From: Membranipora membranacea
Lineage: Eukaryota > Bryozoa > Gymnolaemata > Cheilostomatida > Membraniporidae
DNA: 64,000 nt
Reading direction: 5' to 3'
Assembly (NCBI GenBank): GCA_914767715.1
Contig: OU612067.1
Span: forward strand, 33,394,162 to 33,458,161
The stretch's first letter is position 1. Each line of letters begins with the position of its first letter. Positions 32,521 to 44,630 of the stretch are shown here, piece after piece. The position numbers and the translations under genes are program-made. The notes beneath the pieces were generated by a model. It was not told the DNA's origin and made no database searches. It saw only the letters and a program-made list of their open reading frames with translations.

Positions 32521-34760
32521 CACACTCAGAAAAGCAAAAAGACATCATGAAGATTGGTTTGATGAGAATGATGATGAAATAACTAGAATTACAGAAGAAA
32601 AACGTGCTGCCTTCCAAACGTGGCAAGATGATTTTAGAAATAAGACAAAGAAAACAGACTACCATCAAATCAGATCTACAGTTCAACGTCGTGTCAGAGA
32701 GCTGAAGAACAAATGGTGGACAGACAAGGCAAGCGAACTACAGAAACAAGCTGATCAGAATAATAGTAGGGAGTTCTTTGCTGCAACAAGGAAACTGAAT
32801 GGACCAACCACCCATGGAGTTAGACCCGTCACGGACAAGGAAGGTGTCCTGCACCAGGAAGTTGTTCTGCACAAGGAAAAAGACAAGATCAGAGAATGCT
32901 GGAAACATCACTTTGATAGCCTACTCAACCAAAACCCACATGTTGAGGATAACGCTCTTCAGAATATGCAGAAATACCCCTGCCACAAGGAGCTATCAGA
33001 TGAACCTACCATAGACGAAGTGGTTGCTGCCATCAATGCTATGAAGAATGGGAAGGCAGTAGGTTCTGATGGTATTCCCGCAGAGATATATAAGCATGCA
33101 GGCCCTGAGCTATCTGATAAGCTCCTCCAACTATTTCAGAAGATATGGCAGACGGAAACCCTTCCTGCTGACCTACGTGATACATTTATTGTGACTATTT
33201 TCAAGAAAGGAGACAAGTCACTCTGCGGAAACTATAGAGGAATATCTATGCTAGCGATTGCTGGAAAGATACTGGCCAGGATTCTGTCAACGAGGCTATA
33301 GACTGTTGCTGAAGAAGTACTACCGGAGTCTCAATGTGGTTTCCGACCGGGCAGAGGTACAGTTGACATGATATTTGCAGCACGCCAAATACAAGAGAAG
33401 TGCTGTGAGCAATATCAAGAACTACTCATGGCTTTTATAGACCTCACTAAGGCTTTCGACTCAGTGGACCGATAGTCACTCTGGAAAGTCCTCTCGCTAA
33501 TAGGATGCCCTGAGAAGTTCATCAAAATAGTCCGGCTATTACATGATGATATGTCAGCATCAGTATTAGTTGATGGGGAAGCATCAGAAAAGTTTGCTGT
33601 GAAAACTGGAGTCAAACAAGGCTGTGTGATTGCTCCGACACTATTTTCCATATTCCTACTGGCTGTCTTGCATCTCGTGCGTCAGAGGCTACCACCCTGA
33701 GTCAGAATCCAGTACAGGATCGACAAACTATTCAATCTACGACGCCTCAAGGCCAAGACAATGACAACAAAGATCACCGTAACAGAGTTGCAGTATGCAG
33801 ATGATAATGCAATTGTGGCCAATACTGAACACGATCGTCAGCTGGCTATGGATGCTTTTGATTTCGCATACTCCACTGTGGGACTTCAGATGAACATCAA
33901 GAACACTCAAGTTCTCCATCAGCCCAAACCAGGGATACCGGCAGGCCAAGTCCAGAAGCCCGAAATATTAGTGAAAGGTGAGCCACTGAATAATGTGGAA
34001 AACTTCACATATCTCGGAAGCTGCCTCTCAGCCAAGGCTGACATAGATAAAGACATAGAGCTGAGACTTCATGCCGCTCGTATCATGTTTGGCGCCTTCG
34101 AAAAAGAGTGTTTGACAACAAAGATCAATACTCAAGAATAAAGCTGAAAGTGTACAGAGCAGTTATCATGCCTACACTCCTCTATGCCTCCGAAGCCTGG
34201 GTAACCTACAGCAGAAACATAAAGAGTCTAGAAGAGTACCATCAAAGATGCCTTCGCAGAATACTAAATATAAAGTGGACAGACAAACGCACCAACAACA
34301 GTGTGCATGACCAGTCAGGTATTCCAAGCGTAGAATCGTATATAATATCTAACAAGCTCCGGTGGGCTGGACATGTGGTGCGCATGGATAATGATAGGCT
34401 GCCCAAACAGATCATGTATGGTGAACTCTGCGACGCTAAGAGGAAACAGGGAGGACAACGCAAACGCTTCAAAGACAATCTAAAACACAATCTTAAACAA
34501 TGCCATATTAACCCAGATAGATGGGAAGACAATGCTCGAAATCGCCCACTGTGGTGCTCCAAAATCAAAATGGGAGTAAAGATATTTGAAGATGACAGGA
34601 AAGAGCACCGTGAGGAGCTTCGTGCTACTCGCAAACTGAGACAAGAGAGCTCATCCACAAATGCACCCATTGTGGAAAAATATGTAGATCAAGGATAGGA
34701 CTACACAGTCACTCAAGGACCCACAAATAACAAGCAGACATCATACTCTTTACAAAGGGA
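32520..34760 (+). mobile_element. Plus-strand LINE with reverse transcriptase, 5'-truncated and broken
   Basis: The frame 32520-33301 carries the pre-RT and RT start (K-N-G-K-A-V-G-S-D-G-I-P-A-E-I and N-Y-R-G-I-S). Stops occur at 33299 (TAG) and 33474 (TAG), followed by Q-C-G-F-R-P-G-R-G-T, F-I-D-L-T-K-A-F-D-S-V-D and G-V-K-Q-G-C-V. The catalytic L-Q-Y-A-D-D is at about 33787, in frame 33761-34141. The frame 34108-34698 has L-R-W-A-G-H-V-V-R-M, and a shifted C2H2 finger follows at about 34655-34720. It is inactive because of several stops and frame changes. Confidence 0.85.
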
Positions 34761-34784
34761 TTGCAAAGAGAGAGAGAAGGCTGA

Positions 34785-35270
34785 CCGTGATCTCCTGTCT
34801 TGCTCTGCATACATTTAATGCGAGGGCAAGCTTTTAATCCTATGTTTGCGATATCTCAGATCTAACTCAGACTCACTACTTTTCACCCTGCAGAGATTAA
34901 ACTACTTTAATTTGAGTATCAAAGTCATAATCCCGCTTAGCCTTCTACCCCGCTCAGTTTGCTAAACATCACTTAATCGCCTCAATCTAATCCTTATGAG
35001 GATTATAACAAACGGAATTAAATACTGGTAATCTCCACAAAACAAAGTGAGTTTGTTAAACCCCAGCTTACAAGCAATAGGATTACTTAGCTCTAGTCTT
35101 CACACAGTGTTGTTGGAAAATCTTTGCATATGCGCTTTATGCCTCATGTACTATGATTTCTGTGGCTCGTTTAAGCTCTTCGCCAGACAACCCAACCCTA
35201 GTCAGAAATTTGGTAGCTGATCTAGCCATGAATCCATGGCAGTCAATTTCCACTGCGAATGTACTATGAT
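34785..35270 (-). mobile_element. LINE copy 2: C-terminus and 3' UTR fragment
   Basis: This minus-strand piece matches the tail of the LINE at 18725-22770. The end of the coding part reads H-G-F-M-A-R-S-A-T-K-F-L-T-R-V-G-L (about 35240-35180), then a stop and the shared 3' UTR. It is truncated at both sides and joins the plus-strand LINE on the left. Confidence 0.72.
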
Positions 35271-35560
35271 TTGATAAGGCAATAACAAGTTTTGAAGTCT
35301 ATAGCTACTACAGGTTGCCATAGTCTGTCAGATATCATAGTTTGTTTGAGAGATTCACGATGTTCTGGTTGGTGTTGCTGGCAAGATTGACAGGCTACTC
35401 TTGGAACTGTTGTATTCCTACATGACTGGTGTGAATATATTTCAGAATGTCCAGAATTTTCTCGCTGATTGGTATCACTGTTCTCTGGTTGTATAAACGT
35501 AGGTTGTCAACGAGTGCCTTTTCAGTTTTTCCTTGTCAGTATGGTTTGTGGTTAGTCTAG
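35270..35560 (-). pseudogene. Second gypsy-type integrase remnant
   Basis: Minus-strand frames give I-S-E-K-I-L-D-I-L ... H-T-S-H-V-G-I-Q and, after a frame change, C-Q-S-C-Q-Q-H-Q-P-E-H. Together these match the H-H ... C-C zinc-binding part of a gypsy integrase. It differs clearly from the integrase at 26148-27264, so it comes from another element. Nothing certain is seen between 35560 and 36115. Confidence 0.5.
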
Positions 35561-36115
35561 TCATCTGAGAGATGCTCAGGTTACCCAAAACTCATGAAAT
35601 GTATCAACTGTCCGTGATGTTTTTTTTGTGGCTCTGATAGGCAATGTTCATATGCAAGATGAGATGAGATAGTAGATAAGGCTGCCAGTTCTATTTTCAT
35701 CTAAGAATCCTTGTGCCTTAGCATCTGGTTTAACTAATCGTTGTCTAAAGAGTAGATGAGCTATATTGTTTACTGGGTACCTATTCTACTGCGAATGAGC
35801 ATTTCAGTTTATGGATAATTATTATTGGCTTTAGATTCTGGTTTTGAGGTCTCAATTACTTTTTAGTTAGATATCAGTACGAGGGGTTTGTGCAAAGTTG
35901 GGTACTTGTACCTGTATTTGGACCCATCGGACTCATGCGGCACCCTATACCCGTGCCAGCCGGAAACCCGGCTAATCTTTGTATAGAAGGGGTTCTTTTT
36001 ACTGCGTGCAAACACACAGTGGTCCTCCAGTATTTTTAGTCCCATGCCTTAAAGATCTGCCTAGGATGAATGAGTGCCAGTCAAAGTCAGAAATGACTGC
36101 CGGCAACAGGAATTG

Positions 36116-38292
36116 CGGTAGGTACGAAAAACCGAACCAAGAACTCATAAGCTACGAACCTTTAAAAAACCGAACCTTCAATGTGTCTGATAACATAATT
36201 TCGTCCGATGATGTTCTTCGTAACAAAATGTTTAAACTTTGATGAACAGGGTTATCCTCTCTTGCACTTTGGCAAATGGTAGAGGACAACTTCCATCCCA
36301 GCAGAGAGTTTGGGACATAGGAGCAGGGAGAGTGGGAAGGGAACAGGGAGGGGAGCAGGGGGTTTGTCCCCGACTGAACAAAGGGGACTTTGTTCTAGAA
36401 AAGACACATGGCTAGATCGTGGCTTGAACGATTTCCAGATTGAGACAGAGGTTCCGGAGAGATGGGAGCCACTAAGTTCAAACTTAGTGATTATTACCAT
36501 GGTGGTGCGACTGATCCTGGAAAATTTACTTACTTAATGATGCTTGCAAATACTCTGTTTATGTGATCATTGCACTGTTTGAGTGATAAGGTGATCCGAG
36601 CAGATAACACATTATATGCGCATTCAAAAAAAGGTCATGGTTCAGAGAAGAGGCTGTTGACAGTGTTTACACGTGTATTCAATGAACTTATTTGTGTATT
36701 AGGGTGCCTGAAATGGTAGCAAAAAAATGAAAGGCAGACAAAAGGCCTGAGAGAATAGTAATGGCTCAGGTAGATTAATACTGAAGTGTGAGCATTCATG
36801 GCTGTGAATGCACATGTGATGGAAGAGCAGTTCCTATCCAATCGTAATGACAATGTATGTTGTTAATGACAGTAAGCCATCACTGTTGCACACAAGCTAT
36901 CACGAGGATTGTGCTGTGTCTTGTGTCTGGTACCGCGTAACTAAAAAACACCAGAAAATATCACATTCAAATCTAAAGAGAAGTGTTTGATAGTATATGT
37001 CATGTTATTATCAGTTAAATTTATAACTCACTTTTTGCTCACTTCGCTCTACTCATAGCTTTAGGGCAGCATGAGGCAAGCTCCCTGTTTCGCCCTTGCC
37101 GGTTAATATTATTTCCTTTTTTATGGCTACATGGTGACTGGTGAAGCTCACACCACATCACATCTATCAATCATGCTCGGCTGGGATAAAATGAATGACA
37201 CATTAATTAATTTTGGTACATACCTGACCCAACTTCCAGCCTAATTACTAAGTAGTTGTTTTACACGAGGCCGTTGCAGAAGACTAGGATATTATCATTA
37301 TCAGTTTAGTTCGGGCCACCTCAGCTTGAACCTGACTTTGTTACACAGCTATAGTACAGCATGTTAGTCTGACCATCTGACCAAAATAAGAAAAACAGGT
37401 ATTTTTTGGTATTCTGTGGTACTAGTCAGAGAAATCAATAGCTGAAGTTGTAATGAGTAAGGGCCCGCATGGATACCTACAAACACAAGATTTCATATGT
37501 TAGTTATTCCAATGCAGTTAATAAATGGTAATTGCCTAACCACTTTCATAGAAACATTTCATAGATGATCAAGCCTGATCAAGTTAATGTAAATTTCAGA
37601 GAGGCAACACTGATCTGATATGTCTTAGAAGTTAGAGTAGCACGAAATGCTGTATGTAAGACTTAACAGATATAGTTATATAGTAAAAAGGCTCAATATT
37701 TTTATAGAATAATCATAAATAATGTATATTAGAAGTCCTACTTCCCCCCTAATGCTTTGTTTGAAACCAAAGAACAGCCATGAACTTTCAAAACAATATT
37801 TCAAGATAGGCCAACACCAATAGTACATACTTGTCAACTCTGTTGAGATGTGAGTCAAGGGGCTCCAATTGAATTTACTAAAGTGTGACCATTTCTTTTT
37901 CTAATAAGTGAAGTGTGTCCTCCATTACAGCCTTCTGCAGTAGCTCCACATACTTCCATCATTTTCAAACTTGCAGGAATATATAGTCACACCATTCCTT
38001 TCTCCAATGCAAAAGTTCATTTGGATTCATCATGACTAATATGACATCTACTTGGTGTGCACCAAACTGTGCCATCTTGCTCTCCATAATTTTTTATCAA
38101 GTGACCTTGAGCTTGTGCCCCTTGTTTATGTCTGTTATATTATTGGTCACTTATCAAAAACATGACATTTCATTGGCCACTGACAATTTAAACTTTGAGC
38201 AAATTGATTTAAGCAGGAGAGGATAATCCTGAGTTCGTTCTTTTGAGAGTTCGTAGTCCGTGAGTTTGTGGTTCGGTTTTTCGTACCTACAG
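36116..38292. mobile_element. TIR DNA element, copy 2 (2177 bp, 9-bp target duplication), inverted to copy 1
   Basis: The left end begins CGGTAGGTACGAAAAACCGA (36116) and the right end carries the inverse, ending CGTACCTACAG at 38292. The exact 9-bp direct repeat CAGGAATTG lies at 36107-36115 and 38293-38301. The whole element matches copy 1 in reverse orientation. For example, the block near 38170-38240 matches 27330-27410. No transposase is seen. It sits in what looks like another degraded retroelement. Confidence 0.88.
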
Positions 38293-38301
38293 CAGGAATT
38301 G

Positions 38302-38497
38302 AATATACACAAAAATTCTGTCGCCCAAACCATAAGATCACCCCTAACTCCATACCGACCCTACCTGAGCACCAGTTGGTAGGAACAGTCATTTTCCTTT
38401 CCATCTCATCAAACTGCATTTCGACTATTAGTTGCCGCGCCTCTGCGGGTTTCAAATACTCCCTCAGCTGGATTCTGTATGGCCAAATGACTTTCAC
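38302..38497 (-). pseudogene. Possible degraded retroelement pol fragment
   Basis: The minus-strand frame holds L-K-P-A-E-A-R-Q and M-E-R-K-M-T-V-P-T-N-W-C-S-G-R. The last part recalls the P-T-x-W-C-S-G that opens the reverse transcriptase of gypsy elements (compare 30697-30434). The rest does not match, so this is a weak assignment. The 9-bp duplication of TIR copy 2 abuts it. Confidence 0.3.
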
Positions 38498-39029
38498 TTT
38501 TCCTTAATCTGAGACAATATCAGAAAAGTGAAAATTCACAGTTTTATAATTATATGAATGTTGTTGAAATAAGAAAGTTTAATACATGAAACATGTAGGG
38601 CTGCAAGAAAATGAAAATATTGTTCCCCTAAACCTCAGATGGGGAAACGCATCATCTTTGAGTAGCTGATTAACAAACATAGTTAGACTGATGATGGAAG
38701 CTGGCTGCTATTAACGAGCATAATAAAACAGAAATCACGTCAAACATACTGGCTGTAATAGACCTTGGCAGAGCAAGGTGTATCCGAGTAGAACCATACT
38801 GTTTCACTTCAATTAGTCAGTAGATGGTTAAGAGGCAATTGGCCAGTTAAAGTCCGTAATTGCTTTTTTGTCAAAAAATGATAACGAGGGCAATTAAAAT
38901 TTTGATCGTAATTTTTGATTCTGTTTTTTTTCTGGATCATGATGATACCTGGCGAGTAGAGAGTTGGGAATCCCAAGGTACCCCTGATAAAAGATTATTC
39001 AATGTGGATCACCCTACGCCAAAGTTAGC

Positions 39030-39086
39030 ACGGACTTTAACTGAAATGCCTTTTGATTTTTTTAAAAGGCATTTCGGTTAAAGTCT
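39030..39086. repeat. Palindrome with GGACTTTAAC arms
   Basis: GGACTTTAACTGAAATGCC pairs with GGCATTTCGGTTAAAGTC around a T-rich loop. The motif recurs directly afterwards (GGACTTTAACCAAAATGC) and again near 43419 (GGACTTTAACCGAAATGC), so it probably marks the ends of a small interspersed repeat. The neighbouring 38520-39300 shows nothing else. Confidence 0.6.
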
Positions 39087-39404
39087 GTGGACTTTAACCA
39101 AAATGCTCTTTAAAATGATCGACCGTAATTAAAACTCACTGTTGTGCTGTCATAAAGAATCTCAATTCAGAGGCGCCAAGGCTGTGACAATTGATTAATA
39201 ACAAAGTCACTGCCTAGCACCCCAGGGCAAAGATTCCGGCATTGGAAAAGAACACCCCACACTCTCATGAGTGCGTATTTCCGGTTCTATCAAGATGAGA
39301 CGATTAATGATGATTGATGTTTTTTAGAGCCCTGTAGTTTATTGCTCTAAAAATTGGGCAAAACCGCCCGACATTGATAAATTCATTCAAAAACATGGCA
39401 AAAC

Positions 39405-39550
39405 CCGCAAAAGGAAAATAAATAGGAAAAAAAAGGGAAATAAATAGGAAAAAAAGGGAAATAAATAGGGAAAAAGGGAAAATTTTTTGCAAGTCTGTGA
39501 AAAAAAATGGCAAAACTGCCCATGGAAAAAAAGGAAAAAGGAAAAATAAG
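39405..39550 (+). repeat. Purine-rich low-complexity tract
   Basis: Imperfect units of GGGAAATAAATAGGAAAAA are repeated, with further AAGGAAAAAGG runs to 39550. A related AATAAATAGG repeat occurs at about 42500-42545, on the other side of the transposase-like gene. Confidence 0.65.
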
Positions 39551-40072
39551 CAAAAACACAGCAGCACTTTTACATGTGTCGTCCCGAGATCTCGGACAAA
39601 CTTCATCTCATATCTAGGACAAAGGTGACACTGCATCGCTACACTGCAACAAATCTGGAGTTTGAGTGGGGATTGATGTACAGTGTCAATCCAGGAGCCC
39701 GGCTTGTTCATCATTAGCTGGCGCCTGAGGTGCCAGCGACCATGGTACTGACGTACCTGAAGTACAGCTTAGCGTTGCTCCTGTTACGAGTGAAGAACTA
39801 TCTAGACAGTTCTTCCGGTCCAGGTCGAGCTGATTCAAGTACGCCCTTGGGGGATCACCCCAGCTGTACTGGCCACCAACACACCGCCAGTCGACCTTCC
39901 TCAGGGGACCAAGACAACCTTCACTCCACTGCAACTCAACAGCCCCACCTACATTCACAGCTCTGATGCAATGCATGGATGAAATCCCTTTAAGGCTGTT
40001 TGTCTTAAAAGCACTAGTTGCTACCTGCTTCGAGTCTGAAAGGTTTCTGAAGCTCAGCTCATCAACGATGTA

Positions 40073-42230
40073 CTAGGCCCCAGATTTCTTTGCAGACTGA
40101 ACCTGGACCTGGACCCAGTCACCTGGCGTGCCGATCTCTGCACCCTCCGAGGCACGCCCAATGGAGGCATGCACAGAGTCGACATCCATGTGACTGTGCC
40201 CAGTCTCCAAAAACTTCAGCTCTACTACCTGGCCAGGTAGGCTGTTGTGGGCAAGATGAACTATAGCAGCCACAACAGCTCTGTTTTTATTTTGACCTGG
40301 ACAGCCATCACTGTAGAAAACTACATGAAAACTGTCTGCCAGATAGGTCGAGAAGAATTTCTTCAAGCAGGTAGCAATTTTGTTGCTACCTCTTCCGCCT
40401 TCGACCTGGCTCCAACACATGCAGTAACCCTGCTGTGTGTTCTTCACAAAAAAACAAAGGTTGTAAAGTACCATTCTGGATTTGTAAAAAGAATTGTTTG
40501 CTGGACCTCAGCTTAGGAAAAGGAAGAATTTGTTGGAGATCAAAGCTTACCACGACTTTAGATGGATCCTCTATGTCGAGCTGCCTGCTGAGGTAAGCTT
40601 TGTCTCTCATCATTATGTGGGTCTCGTTCCTTACTGTCTCCTCCTCAGATTGATCTTTCTTATTGAGGTACATTACACACTGATCACAGCTGGATATAAC
40701 AATAACAAAGTTCAGTTATCTGGAAGGAAAGAACCCTGAACACTCAAAGTCTTCAATTGGATAACCAACACAAAACATGAACGAAAAATAATCACAGAGG
40801 GTTGCTAAGCAATGGAAGATGTTCAACATACTTATCACCACTGTGCAAAATCGGTTCCTATTCAGAGCTTATTCCAAGCGGGATAATGATTGTATAAATA
40901 GATGAAGTTATACCTACATTGTATAATTACAATTGAATTGAATAAGTTGTCTACTTATACCATACATTGAATAGTTATACTTGCATAATTTTGCCAGGAA
41001 TGTGGTATAATCATTGTATAAAGTGGAATAATGACGGTATGAACATGATCATTCAGACTTTTGCCCAGTGTATAATCATTGAATAGGAACTGATTTTGCA
41101 CAGTGCACTTTTCGGCTTGTGGGTACCCAGATTGTAGTTGGTGCCACAGAAAGTGTAACACCAGGTGTGGCTCGGTTTCTTCTCATCTTCTGTGAGACTC
41201 TTTAAAAACTCTCGATAGAGGTCCGCCAGGTGAACTCCAGCAGGGAGATATTGCCTATTGCTGGAAGTGCGGCAGTAGTGGCTCCGCATCACCTGGCTCG
41301 CCTCTATCCAACCGAGCCTTGTCCTCTATTTCTGTGTCTTGTATTTTGTTGCCTGGTATTCCCCGGTACACGCGCTTCTCTCCGACTCCATTCATCGACC
41401 TCCCTTTGCTATTTAATCCCTGTATGGATAAAATAAAATCGAATTGAATGCAGTGTTAGTGAACAGACAGGAAGTCATGAACCAATTACCCTCCTATCAA
41501 AAAGTAAATGGCACAAACCTCAGTTTGAAGAGAGTTATTTTTACATTAAACTACTGTCTTGAAGTTGAGGGCGAGGGTGCCGCACCACATCACCGTGCTC
41601 ACACGCACATCCTGGCTGCCATCTAGAGGGAGGTAGTAGCGCGCACTCTTTGTGCGAGTGCGCCTCTTGTCCTCTGGCACACCAGTCTTCTTTCTTGATC
41701 GTTGTACATCATCCTGAAATTGAATGTGAAAGTTACAACAAATACCTATATGGGCACGGTAAACACAATTTGTCATATTTAAGGCAATAGTCGAAAGCAA
41801 GCAATGCAGCACAGCATGAGAGTCAATCTAGATCAATAACAAGAACTTACTTCCTTGATATGGCTGGCATACCAGTTCCACCTGCCCTGCTCAGTGCCGA
41901 TGTCATTTCTGACAGTCTTGAAAATCGACTGTCTTTGCTCCTGAGAGAACAGGTGGCATCGGTGTGGGTCTGCATAGCTATCGTCAGAGTCATATAGGAA
42001 CAACGAAATGGGGGATATTGACAAATTATAACAGCAGGTACAGTACCGGGTAGAATAATCAATCCTGGTAAACGATGCAACAGAAATATGTCAATCAAAA
42101 GCTTACTTACCAGTATATTATATTCTCTGGAGACGCACCAACCCATGTTTTTTCTTGAGTTGTTTCTTGGGACTGAGTCTGTCTGCCCCAGGCTCCCGAT
42201 GACTATGAAACAGCTCTTAAAACACACATC
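40073..42230 (-). pseudogene. Exon-split DDE-transposase-like gene (DUF7869-like), damaged
   Basis: Minus-strand exons in order: about 42230-42111 (ends before GTAAGT; weak), 41977-41851 (F-S-Q-E-Q-R ... Y-A-S-H-I-K-E, then GTAAGT), 41713-41555 (after TTTCAG; Y-Y-L-P-L ... V-M-W-C-G-T-L), 41292 to about 41093 (S-H-Y-C-R-T-S ... H-K-P-K) and 40689-40073 (C-D-Q-C start; V-S-F-D-L-Q-Q; F-Y-S-D-G-C-P-G-Q-N-K-N; T-G-H-S-H-M-D). The series matches the layout of a family of uncharacterised animal proteins with an RNase-H-like core, where the D residues of these motifs would be catalytic. The frame changes near 40470. Family name from memory, moderate certainty. It lies within a transposon-filled intron and may itself be mobile. 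Confidence 0.6.
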
Positions 42231-42494
42231 CATTGAACATCATCAACACCAGCAACTTTAAAGCTCTACTTGCGCTCATCAAATTCACAGATTTGCATTC
42301 AACATAGTACTGAATGAATCAACTTACTATTTCGGCGCTGTCTCAGCCCACAAGTGCACCTTCTTTGCATGCACAAGGACCGCATTTTTATGACAATAAG
42401 ATTAGCACACAGTGAATATAAAGTCTAACAATATATCTCTCCGGCTCTTCCTCGACGTCTACCCATGATGTATTAGCAGTAACAGAGCAGCAGT

Positions 42495-42545
42495 GAAGGC
42501 AAATAAATAGCAAATAAATAGGTAATAAATAGGGAATAAATAAGG
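42495..42545 (+). repeat. AATAAATAGG short tandem repeat
   Basis: About five imperfect units such as CAAATAAATAG and GAATAAATAAGG lie in a row. They resemble the tract at 39405-39550. Confidence 0.55.
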
Positions 42546-42794
42546 GTGTATAAGGAGAATAAATGGGAGGAATGTAAATATCACAGAGTTGCACATATAT
42601 CACAGTAAGGTTGTAAAGGAACAATCAAAGGTAAATTTTTACGTTACATCATACTCACCTTCGCTAGGTGTGTTTTTCCATTTGCCGCGTAATTGATTAA
42701 TTAATCAATAAGCTATTAATTGGACAGGTGACATGAGTTAACACATCATCTCACACATAACACATCATCAGGCTGAGTACAGACATTCCAATAA

Positions 42795-43390
42795 TGATTC
42801 TGCTGAAACTCCGACCTCAAATTAGATTCGGGGGAGATAACTCCCACTACATGTCTCTCCATTCAATAATCTATAATTAGACTGCATGAGAAGTGGAGTA
42901 GCGCCAAAAGAACAGCAGTGGCGGGAAGTTTTAAATGGGCTAGCATCGTTTAAAAGGGAATTGGGTTTAAGTCCAATGACTTTCTATGTGTCCAATATTG
43001 ATTCTGCTGGAATTCCGACCTAAAATTAGATTCGGGGGAGACAGCTGCCACTACATGTCTCTCCATTCAATAATCTATAATTAGACTGCATGAGAAGTGG
43101 CGTAGCGTCAACAAAAAAGCAGTGGCTGGAAGTTTTAAATGGGCTAGCATTGTTTAAAAGGGAATTTGGTTTGAGTCCAATGACTTTCGATGTGTCCATT
43201 ATTGATTCTGCTGGAACTCCGACCTAAAATTAGATTCGGGGGAGATAGCTCCCACTACATGTCTCACCATTCAATAATCTATAATTAGACTGCATCAGAA
43301 ATGGAGTAGCGTCAAAAGAACAGCAGAGGCGGGAAGTTTTAAATGGGCTAGCATCAATTAAAAGGGAATTGGGTTTAAGTCCATGGACCC
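42795..43390 (+). repeat. Three-copy tandem repeat, unit about 205 bp
   Basis: Units start with GATTCTGCTG at 42795, 43000 and 43204 and run to about 43385. Each contains TTAGATTCGGGGGAGA, CACTACATGTCTC, CATTCAATAATCTATAATTA and GGGAAGTTTTAAATGGGCTA. Units differ by point changes only. The family may be a satellite or the inside of a tandem mobile element. There is no coding potential. Confidence 0.85.
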
Positions 43391-43654
43391 AATTGCCTAA
43401 TAATCCACATGAGACCAATGGACTTTAACCGAAATGCAATTGACATACCTCTCCTTTCCCTAGGGAAGTTGTGTCCCCTGGTATATGAAAAAGGGTATAA
43501 TGGACTGTATCTAATAAAAGAACTTGTATTCGGCCTGGTGGACTATAACCCGATTGCCTCTTTACCACGATTTTCAACATGGTGGAAAATATTTGTTCGC
43601 TCACAAAATAATAATAATCCGTTAATCTAATTTGTAAATCTCTTCTTTCCTCAG

Positions 43655-44073
43655 CACCACCTTCAGCATCGACATCGATTGATATCAGAACTACATCACC
43701 ATACTGTGTGACTTCATCCTGGGATCAGCCAGCTCACCATAATGCTGATTTATCAAAATATGGGGTATGTAAATATATAGTTCACTTACACCTAGTTTTT
43801 TATCGAATGAACAGGGATGCAATCTTTGATCTTTAAAAAAATATATATCAGATCATTATGAGCGAGGAGCAAACTAATTATCTGGGTCCTTGTTACAGTT
43901 TAGGTGTACTGGATCATCTACTTTCAATCGTACAGAAGGAGGAGGACAAGCTAAGAACGTATCAGTCTGCGGTTATCAACCTTATCAGCAGATTCAGTGT
44001 GAGGTTAGATCTGTAAATAGTGCTGGTATTGGTGGAGTCACAACATCTTCCATGATTCTTACCAATTGTGCAG
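43655..44073 (+). pseudogene. Copy B exons 8-9: FnIII domain 3
   Basis: Exons 43655-43764 (110 nt) and 43899-44073 (175 nt), the same lengths as in A and C. S-P-Y-C-V-T-S-S-W-D-Q-P-A and V-N-S-A-G-I-G-G are seen. Coding is undamaged here. This is the first receptor exon after the 17.7-kb insertion cluster. Confidence 0.75.
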
Positions 44074-44630
44074 GTATGCTCTTGGTTAAAGCTTTTTTAC
44101 CAGCTTTGTTATTTGTGATCAAGTGAGTAGAAGAATGAAATAATATCAGATCAAGTTTGGGTGGGGATTCTACATTGTGATATAGGAGGCTTGAGATTAT
44201 AAAGCAGGTTAACAGTGCTATTGTGTTAACTCACTTATTAAGTCAACAATTTGATTTGATTCCTTGATGGATTTCTTGGGGAACTTTATAAACAGTGTAC
44301 AACAATGTCCGAAAGATGCAATGTTATGGTTTCCCCTTGTCATGTTACCGCAACCAAGGAATTACTTCTTGCCAGAGGTGACCTATCAATTGATGTTGCA
44401 ATGAAGAAAATGATATTGCATTCAATTTTTGATACCTTGATGTTTTCTTTATTTCTTTTCCTGACATTTTTATTGAGATTTAAGATTATCTCAAAGTGAG
44501 CTAAATTTGACCAAGGATGGAGCTAAGAGAAACTGTGACATCCTGATTGGTGAGTGATTGATTGAGTGAGTGAATGAGTGATTGTTATAGTAAGAAGTCA
44601 TCTTGGATGGTACTCTGCTGTCTGTTTCGG

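Noticed and set aside
34242-34670. Minus-strand 142-codon frame
   Set aside because: It is antisense to the LINE C-terminal coding region.
42795-43390. Repeat array considered as CRISPR
   Set aside because: Units are about 205 bp, contiguous, and have no short repeats with unique spacers. The setting is a spliced eukaryotic gene.
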